Positions 6,658-10,883 of a stretch of 10,883 bases of DNA are shown one piece after another. Numbering within the stretch: the first letter of the stretch is position 1; each line of letters opens with the position of its first letter. Source of the stretch: CAYYYG01 sp964490875 (GTDB lineage: Bacteria; Patescibacteriota; Microgenomatia; UBA1406; GWC2-37-13); assembly GCA_964490875.1 (NCBI GenBank), contig CAZBEF010000018.1:1-10883 (forward strand). The letters are read 5' to 3'. Below the pieces are notes generated by a model. It had not been told where the DNA came from. It saw only the letters and a program-made list of their open reading frames with translations, and made no database searches. A program made the translations under genes and the position numbers.

Positions 6658-7079
6658 ATAAAACTCAATCTATAACTGCCTGTGCTTTTTTGTACAAAGA
6701 TTCAAAAGTATTTATTGCTAAACGCGCCGATACAAAATCGTTTCTTCCTGGTGTATATGAACTTCCCGGCGGTCATATCGAATTCGGAGAAACAATTGAG
6801 GCCGGATTACAGCGTGAGCTTGAGGAAGAATTTCACATTCATATAGTGGTCGGCGAACCATTTTTTGCATTCACATATCTTTCCGACAATAATACCATTC
6901 ACACTGTAGAAATAGATTATTTTGCGACTTTGAAAGATCCAGCTCAAGAAATTCGATCCAATCCGCAAGATCATTCTGAATGGCGATGGATTGCGGAGGA
7001 CGAAATAGATACCTACTTTAAAGCAGATGATACGGCCCGCAAAATTCTTCAAAAAGGATTTCGTACCCTATCTATTTAA
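6654..7079 (+). CDS. Nudix hydrolase
   Basis: This 141-residue single-domain protein has the Nudix box at residues 40-62: G40, E46, R54-E55, then E58-E59, the metal-binding glutamates. The penultimate Gly of the consensus REUXEEXGU is replaced by His (H61). The preceding LPGVYELPGG and the N-terminal strands ITACAFLYKDSKVFIAKR are typical of MutT-like enzymes that cleave nucleoside diphosphates linked to another group. The substrate cannot be assigned from sequence. The ATG overlaps the acylphosphatase stop (ATGA, 6654-6657), so the two are probably translated together. The gene ends two bases from the convergent peptidase gene. Confidence 0.92.
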   Translation: MNKTQSITACAFLYKDSKVFIAKRADTKSFLPGVYELPGGHIEFGETIEAGLQRELEEEFHIHIVVGEPFFAFTYLSDNNTIHTVEIDYFATLKDPAQEIRSNPQDHSEWRWIAEDEIDTYFKADDTARKILQKGFRTLSI

Positions 7080-7089
7080 AATCAGATAG
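7068..7089. repeat. Inverted repeat over the second convergent gene junction
   Basis: CTATCT (7068-7073) and AGATAG (7084-7089) are perfect inverted arms around a 10-base centre that holds the Nudix stop (7077-7079) and the start of the peptidase stop (7082-7084). The layout matches the repeat at 694-716. There is no T-run, so termination efficiency is uncertain. Confidence 0.4.
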
Positions 7090-8149
7090 AAATGGTTTTC
7101 AACAGAATTTCACTAACCTGATTCAATGACGTGATAGAAATCCGTTCTTCAACCGTGTGCTGATTCTCGACGCCAGTGCTTAACAGTACCGATTTTATGC
7201 CGACTTGATTCAACAAGTTGGCATTGGTTACTGCATTATACACTTTATAGACCGGTTTTATTCCCGATTTCCTCATGGCCTGATCGACAGTTTGCACTAA
7301 CGGATCATTTTTCTCAATTGCGAATCCGCCGAAATATTCAAGCATAGAAATTTTCGATGAAGTCTTATATTTCTTGTCGACTTCTTTTATAACTTTTTGT
7401 AATTTTTTGAAAAATGCATCAAATGATTTCTTGCTGAAACTATAGCAGCTCCCTTTGAATCTACAATGATCTGGAACCATGCTTGTCATTATTCCACCAG
7501 ATATTATTCCGACATTTGCTGTTGTCTCGCGATCAATATCGCCGATTGGCAGGTTTTTTATCATGTCGGCAGCTGCGAGAATTGCATGCCGGCCTTTATT
7601 GAAGTTAGTAGTAGCATATGCGGCTTTTCCCGTAATGTTCACTTCGTAGACCTGTGCATACGGCGCTTCGATAATAATCTCGCCGACTGGAGTTCCGCGA
7701 TCGGGAACAATACATGTTTTTATTTTTGACTTCACATGTTGAGCCGTGGGAATTCCTGATTCTTCATTGCAGGTAAGGGTGATTAAAAGCGGACGATGGG
7801 GAAGAGACCGTTCCTTCAACAGTGTTATGACTTCAATCATCCCTGCAATGCCGGCTTTTGAATCGGCGCCGAGGATGGTTGTTCCGTCGCTTACCACATA
7901 TCCATTTTTTACCGAAGGTTTTATTCCAACTCCCGGACTTACGGTGTCCATGTGGGTGTTGAACATAATAGGTTCGCCCCGGCCTTCGATTTCGATATAA
8001 ACATTTCCATATGAGTCTTTCCAAGTTGTTGCACCAAGTTTTCGGGAAAGCTGCATCATGTATTCGGCAAACTGTTGTTCATTGCCGGATTCTGAATCCA
8101 CCCGAACCATATTGATAAATGTTTGTACGAGACGATCTGTGTTGATCAT
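7082..8149 (-). CDS. M20-family metallopeptidase (PepT-like)
   Basis: From the ATG at 8149 the protein has 355 residues and a complete di-metal M20 core. H66 and catalytic D68 are in NTHMDTVSPG, bridging D96 in LGADSKAGIAGM, catalytic E129 and metal ligand E130 in CNEESG, D150 in VPDRG, and H331 in ENQHTVEE. These motifs fit the tripeptidase T-like branch, cytoplasmic aminopeptidases with two zinc ions. The lid/dimerisation domain lies at about 165-275. There the usual A-H-A-G motif reads A-Y-A-T (177-180), so the histidine that normally completes the neighbouring active site is missing. An in-frame upstream extension exists to 8290, but the ATGA overlap with the upstream gene's stop (8146-8149) marks 8149 as the start. 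True substrate unknown; the missing His may alter activity. Confidence 0.88.
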   Translation of the reverse strand: MINTDRLVQTFINMVRVDSESGNEQQFAEYMMQLSRKLGATTWKDSYGNVYIEIEGRGEPIMFNTHMDTVSPGVGIKPSVKNGYVVSDGTTILGADSKAGIAGMIEVITLLKERSLPHRPLLITLTCNEESGIPTAQHVKSKIKTCIVPDRGTPVGEIIIEAPYAQVYEVNITGKAAYATTNFNKGRHAILAAADMIKNLPIGDIDRETTANVGIISGGIMTSMVPDHCRFKGSCYSFSKKSFDAFFKKLQKVIKEVDKKYKTSSKISMLEYFGGFAIEKNDPLVQTVDQAMRKSGIKPVYKVYNAVTNANLLNQVGIKSVLLSTGVENQHTVEERISITSLNQVSEILLKTISI

Positions 8150-9234
8150 ATTCGTATAGATTGATGTAATGGATAATATGTTAAGCCCATCGGCATATAT
8201 CCGATATCCGGATTTGCCGGACCGATTGCTGTGTATGCATCGCCTAAATTTCCTGATATTCTGCCGTTGGCATTTCCTGCTAATTCGCAATGATACTGAG
8301 ATAATAAAAATGATGAATTCCTGATACTTTCATTAAATATGACTGCCGCATTTCCTCCCCATGTAAGTATACTATCAGCCTTTTGAGACATCATTTGAGT
8401 TGCCATTCGTAAGTGAGAAGAAAGACCGTGTCTTCGGTATTCTTCACCAGGATGAGTAAAATATGTTGGTTCAATAAGCTTTATACCACCATAGGTAAAT
8501 CTGTCATCTTGTTCAAAATATCCTACTGAAGCCACTTCATTGTGTGAACCGAATGCAATCGCTACAGGATTATTCTGCAATATTGCATATGCTCCTTCCG
8601 GAGTTTGCTGCGCTGGATCATGAGGATAAGCAAAGGCTAGTTTGTGAACAGCTGCAATCTCTGCGGCTAGTTCTGCCATGTCACGCTTTTCTTCGCGGCC
8701 GGTTAGAATATCGCGAGCCCCATGCTCCGTGCATTCCAAAACCTTCACAGTAAATCCTGGTGGTAATTCTCTATCTATCCTCATTTGCTTCTTTTTCATT
8801 GCTTCAGCTATGGCTTGTTCATGAGTTAGCCAATTGCCATTTCTATACACCGGCCGGCTATTTGACTCAGTTTGAAAATAATAGATTCCCAGATCTTGTC
8901 CGTTATGTCTAAATGGAATTCGCCCGACAACAGCTGTCTGAGCATTCAATCTAGTTGTTTCTGTGTTTATCTGATCTGCATAGTCTAAAAGTTTATCTTC
9001 TTCGGCAATCGGCATAATAGCGCGGACCTGAGTAAGCGGATGTTGAAACCTTGGTAAATGCTGAGATTCTTGCCAGATTTGAAAACCTCGTTCAGCTATT
9101 TCATCGGCAGTAGAGATATCTCCAAAGCGGACACTCTTTACCCTTTGAGTTGATTCCTGCACCGACATATCCCATGGAATTTCTCTCCTGCTTGTTTCCT
9201 GTGTTCTATCAACTGTTTGAACCAATTCTCCCAT
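8146..9234 (-). CDS. GNAT-like acyltransferase domain protein, mostly uncharacterised
   Basis: From the ATG at 9234 the protein has 362 residues. Residues 1-160 are unrecognised: polar, with a Gln-rich start and a helix around 135-155 (AIAEAMKKKQMRIDREL). About 160-320 resembles a GNAT acetyltransferase: strands VASVGYFEQ and IKLIEPTYFTHPG, then EEYRRHGLSSHLRMATQ at 264-280, whose R-R-H-G-L-S fits the acyl-CoA pyrophosphate loop. NESIRNSSFLL (301-311) is like the late GNAT helix. The tail (HCELAGNANGRISGN onward) is Gly-rich. The donor and acceptor are unknown. The stop overlaps the peptidase start, so the two are coupled; an acyl-group writer paired with a peptidase or deacylase-fold enzyme is one guess. 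A TTG at 9309 would extend it by 25 residues, but those overlap the promoter region and are less likely. Confidence 0.6.
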   Translation of the reverse strand: MGELVQTVDRTQETSRREIPWDMSVQESTQRVKSVRFGDISTADEIAERGFQIWQESQHLPRFQHPLTQVRAIMPIAEEDKLLDYADQINTETTRLNAQTAVVGRIPFRHNGQDLGIYYFQTESNSRPVYRNGNWLTHEQAIAEAMKKKQMRIDRELPPGFTVKVLECTEHGARDILTGREEKRDMAELAAEIAAVHKLAFAYPHDPAQQTPEGAYAILQNNPVAIAFGSHNEVASVGYFEQDDRFTYGGIKLIEPTYFTHPGEEYRRHGLSSHLRMATQMMSQKADSILTWGGNAAVIFNESIRNSSFLLSQYHCELAGNANGRISGNLGDAYTAIGPANPDIGYMPMGLTYYPLHQSIRI

Positions 9235-9336
9235 ATGATCAAAAATAATTAATCTAAGTATTACATCACAGATATGTAGTAAAGTAAAATATTTGCTATA
9301 ATATAACAATCTATTACTATTTGTAATATTTATTAC
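9235..9336. promoter_or_regulatory. Divergent control region with repeated TATTAC motifs
   Basis: The 102-bp AT-rich region separates the GNAT-like gene (-) from the ACT-domain gene (+). TATTAC occurs at 9259, 9312 and 9331 on the plus strand and as its complement GTAATA at 9323-9328. The 9312/9323 pair forms the perfect inverted repeat ATTAC-5-GTAAT (9313-9327). A second inverted repeat, TACAT-7-ATGTA, lies at 9262-9278. These flank the extended -10 box and could be operator sites for the neighbouring ACT-domain protein; this is inferred. Confidence 0.45.
9294..9302 (+). promoter_or_regulatory. Extended -10 promoter for the ACT-domain gene
   Basis: TGCTATAAT is a perfect extended -10 element, with no good -35 expected or seen. 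The start would be near 9309, giving a leader of about 28 bases that contains the ATTAC-5-GTAAT inverted repeat. A weaker TAATAT at 9324-9329 could also give a near-leaderless start. Confidence 0.55.
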
Positions 9337-9978
9337 ATGATAAAAGTATCCGATATCGTACTAGAACTGTTGATGGAAGACAATTTGGCCCGGGAAGCGT
9401 ACCTTCTGGGAATCCTGAATTTAAGCGCATATGCTCAACATATTCAGAAAGAAGTAGAAGAACGGACATTAAAACCAATTCGAAAGGGGACTATCATAGT
9501 AGCCTTGTCGCGGATTGATAAAAAATTGCTGCAGCAGGATCCGCTTCAGCCGAAGGTGGTGATAAATAACATTAGTGTTAAATCCGCATTGTGCGAAATT
9601 ACCTTTGAAAAAACTGCCGGTAATTTGCAGAAGCTCGCCAACTTGAATACTTCGTGGATTGGGAAGCGTGAATTTTTTGCGTTAACCGAAGGCTTGGCAG
9701 AAATTACCATCATCTGTCCAAAAGAAGCGGGGGAAACAATCATTAAGCATTTTGGTTCGAAACCGAAAGTGGAGTTTGATAAACTGGTCGCCGTTACGGT
9801 GCGGTTTTCTCCGGATTATTTAGATGTACCGAATACTATATTTACGTTGATGGCATCGCTTGCGGCGCAGAGGATTAATATTATCGAAGTTGTTTCAACA
9901 TTTACGGAACTTTCGTTTATTGTCCGGCAGGAAGAGTTGGAGAAGTCTATCGCAGCGCTGAACAGGCATTTTGAATGA
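9337..9978 (+). CDS. Probable winged-helix plus ACT-domain regulator
   Basis: In this 213-residue protein the C-terminal part (about 138-213) matches an ACT domain of the aspartate-kinase type: a first strand VAVTVRFSP, a helix FTLMASLAAQRINI, the strand VVSTFTELSFIV and a closing helix EELEKSIAALNRHF. A second, weaker ACT-like unit is at about 72-135 (KVVINNISVKSALCEITF, ITIICP). The N-terminal 65 residues are helical (SDIVLELLMEDN, ILNLSAYAQHIQKEV, RKGTIIVALSRIDKKL) and resemble a winged-helix DNA-binding domain with a recognition-like third helix. ACT domains bind amino acids, so an amino-acid-responsive transcription regulator is the best guess. It is divergent from the GNAT-peptidase pair, with operator-like repeats between them. 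No kinase catalytic domain is present. Confidence 0.7.
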   Translation: MIKVSDIVLELLMEDNLAREAYLLGILNLSAYAQHIQKEVEERTLKPIRKGTIIVALSRIDKKLLQQDPLQPKVVINNISVKSALCEITFEKTAGNLQKLANLNTSWIGKREFFALTEGLAEITIICPKEAGETIIKHFGSKPKVEFDKLVAVTVRFSPDYLDVPNTIFTLMASLAAQRINIIEVVSTFTELSFIVRQEELEKSIAALNRHFE

Positions 9979-10005
9979 TATTTATGTGAACTAATTCTTC
10001 TATTT

Positions 10006-10626
10006 ATGAACGAAAAAAAGCCAATACATAATCAATATCTCGATAGCAAAATCAAAAGAAGTGTCGACATTTTAACTGGTTTTGCTGGATTGCCGTTAGC
10101 AGTAGTTGCGATAGGATTAGTTGGAATCGCTATAAAATTAGAAGATGGAGGAGATGTTTTTTTCCATAATGAAAGAGTAGGTAAGGAAGGAAAAATTTTT
10201 AGAATTCATAAGTTGCGAACATATAAACCTGATGGTGAAAAAACGGAAGTGGGTAAAAAGATTAGACCTTTCGCAATAGATGAACTTCCTCAAGCTTACA
10301 ATATTTTAAAAGGAGACATGTCGCTTTTCGGACCACGTGCATTAGACGTTAACGACTTTGAACGTATTATGCATATTCATGAAACTTCTCCCGAATGTTT
10401 TGATGCGGACTTTATCTCTCATTGGAAAGAAGCATATAATCACTCACGACCTGGTGGATTGTCTCTTGCGGTAGCTAATAGATCATCTATTTATGATAGA
10501 AATTCCGCAACAGACACCGAACTTCGCAGAAAAATGGAAGATGATATATTTCAAGTAGAACATGCGTCTTTTAAAATGGAGATGAGTATCGCATGGCGTA
10601 TTCTAAAAAAGGTTCTTACTAAATAA
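10006..10626 (+). CDS. Small monotopic sugar-phosphate transferase (phosphoglycosyltransferase)
   Basis: The 206-residue protein belongs to the bacterial sugar transferase family (WbaP/PglC type), which moves a sugar-1-phosphate from a UDP-sugar to undecaprenyl phosphate at the inner face of the membrane to start glycan assembly. A hydrophobic re-entrant helix lies at 19-43, with P30 at the expected kink. Downstream are KIFRIHKLRT (63-72), the catalytic D92-E93 in IDELPQAYNILKGDMSLFGPRA, and RPGGLSLAVANR (148-159). The segment between KLRT and the catalytic motif is shorter than is usual for the family. It lacks the large N-terminal membrane domain of WbaP, so it is the minimal PglC-like form. 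It starts 28 bases after the ACT gene on the same strand, with no Shine-Dalgarno site. It appears more AT-rich than its neighbours. No other glycan genes are in view. Confidence 0.88.
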   Translation: MNEKKPIHNQYLDSKIKRSVDILTGFAGLPLAVVAIGLVGIAIKLEDGGDVFFHNERVGKEGKIFRIHKLRTYKPDGEKTEVGKKIRPFAIDELPQAYNILKGDMSLFGPRALDVNDFERIMHIHETSPECFDADFISHWKEAYNHSRPGGLSLAVANRSSIYDRNSATDTELRRKMEDDIFQVEHASFKMEMSIAWRILKKVLTK

Positions 10627-10684
10627 ACAGATATTTTATTAATCAGGAATCCCGGCGCTTACCGAAGCATAAAACTTTACAACT

Positions 10685-10753
10685 TGTCCCTCTTCGTTCA
10701 AGTTTGGCTCGAGGTTTACATCTTCGCAGCCAAAACTTCACTTCGGAGGGACA
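10685..10753. repeat. Long imperfect inverted repeat
   Basis: The outer arms TGTCCCTC (10685-10692) and GAGGGACA (10746-10753) are perfect 8-bp complements. Inside, AAGTTTGGCT (10700-10709) pairs with AGCCAAAACTT (10728-10738) with one bulged A. At the tip CGAGG (10710-10714) pairs with CTTCG (10722-10726) with one G-T pair and a 7-base loop. The whole could fold into a hairpin of about 69 bases in either transcript. Confidence 0.65.
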
Positions 10754-10770
10754 TTGTCGGGCTTGCCCGG

Positions 10771-10806
10771 CGGAGCTCGCCTTCGTTGAAACTCCGGCGA
10801 GCGAAG
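10771..10806. repeat. Block-wise inverted repeat with competing pairings
   Basis: Three short blocks in 10771-10785 (CGGAG, GCTCGCC, CTTCG) each have a perfect complement in 10792-10806 (CTCCG, GGCGAGC, CGAAG), but in the same order, not reversed. The pairings cross, so they would form alternative hairpins or a pseudoknot. The repeat begins right after the tRNA 3' end on the minus strand; the 7-bp GCTCGCC/GGCGAGC stem could help end tRNA transcription. Confidence 0.55.
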
Positions 10807-10881
10807 TCGGGACGGCGGGACTTGAACCCGCGACCTCACGCTCCCAAAGCGTGCATTCTAAGCCATCTGAACTACGTCCCG
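10807..10881 (-). tRNA. tRNA-Pro (anticodon UGG)
   Basis: The minus strand folds into a complete cloverleaf. The acceptor stem is CGGGACG/CGTCCCG with discriminator A at 10807. The D stem is GTTC/GAAT with GG in the loop, the anticodon stem CACGC/GCGTG has loop TTTGGGA, and the T arm is GCGGG-TTCAAGT-CCCGC. The anticodon TGG lies at 10846-10844, and the C1-G72 end pair is typical of bacterial tRNA-Pro. CCA is not encoded (CTT follows), so it must be added after transcription. The gene is complete within the window. Confidence 0.96.
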
Positions 10882-10883
10882 TA

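Larger units (their letters stand above)
10627..10806. other. Palindrome-rich spacer beside tRNA-Pro
   Basis: The 180-bp region between the sugar transferase and tRNA-Pro has no credible gene. Its right two-thirds are GC-richer than the neighbouring coding sequence and dense in CTTCG/CGAAG words and inverted repeats, listed separately. It may be a dispersed intergenic repeat, a terminator region or a structured RNA. Confidence 0.6.

Noticed and set aside
8150..8290. 47-residue N-terminal extension of the M20 peptidase
   Set aside because: It lies inside the C-terminal coding region of the GNAT-like gene. The family starts near the MINTDRLVQTF segment, and the ATGA overlap at 8146-8149 is a standard coupled start.
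9235..9309. 25-residue extension of the GNAT-like protein from a TTG
   Set aside because: It would run through the divergent promoter region, begins with a rare start codon and adds hydrophobic residues not typical for the family. The ATG at 9234 is preferred.
10714..10754. Short minus-strand open frame of 12 codons in the spacer beside the tRNA
   Set aside because: It lies wholly within the long inverted repeat, has no Shine-Dalgarno site and is too short to support as a gene.
10627..10806. Second tRNA or tRNA remnant in the palindromic spacer
   Set aside because: TTCAA-like words occur, but no acceptor, anticodon and T-arm set can be paired into a cloverleaf.
1..10883. CRISPR array, insertion sequence or prophage genes
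   Set aside because: No regularly spaced direct repeats, transposase or integrase motifs, or phage structural genes were seen on either strand.

Overview
The window looks like a compact bacterial chromosome segment. It is moderately AT-rich, uses standard stop codons, and has 13 protein genes and one tRNA packed with very small gaps. Type IV pilus motor genes, a GAF-ANTAR protein, a monotopic phosphoglycosyltransferase and an almost complete lack of Shine-Dalgarno sites would fit a Candidate Phyla Radiation (Patescibacteria) genome. No ribosomal or other phylogenetic marker is present, so that placement is an inference. I see no phage, transposon or CRISPR features.

Layout. 13-702 (+) encodes a GAF-ANTAR regulator. 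It meets head-on a 481-residue, proline-rich, basic protein of unknown function (699-2144, -). Next comes a minus-strand block read from 5832 down to 2223: a stand-alone Hpt protein, a single-domain response regulator, a PilB/GspE-type ATPase and a PilC/GspF-type membrane platform. This looks like a phosphorelay joined to the pilus assembly motor. A 72-bp divergent promoter region separates it from a plus-strand trio (5905-7079): a membrane-anchored TPR-like protein, an acylphosphatase and a Nudix hydrolase. These run head-on into an M20 PepT-like peptidase (7082-8149, -), which is translationally coupled (ATGA overlap) to an upstream GNAT-like protein (8146-9234, -). Divergent from that pair is a protein with a probable winged-helix N-terminus and ACT domains (9337-9978, +), then a small sugar-phosphate transferase (10006-10626, +). 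A GC-richer, palindrome-dense spacer leads to tRNA-Pro(UGG) on the minus strand at the right edge.

Expression. In three places a -10-like hexamer begins exactly 12 bases before an ATG (1/13, 5893/5905 on +, and 5844/5832 on -). This puts the expected transcription start on the A of the start codon, so leaderless transcripts are likely. In contrast, the 481-residue unknown has a classical promoter (TTGTAA-17-TATCAT) and a strong AAGGAGG site. Convergent gene pairs overlap by 4 bases or are 2 bases apart, and each junction sits inside a small inverted repeat. The strongest leads for new biology are the repeat-containing unknown protein, the Hpt/receiver pair next to the pilus motor, the ACT-regulator/GNAT/peptidase divergon with its repeated TATTAC motif, and the structured spacer beside the tRNA.
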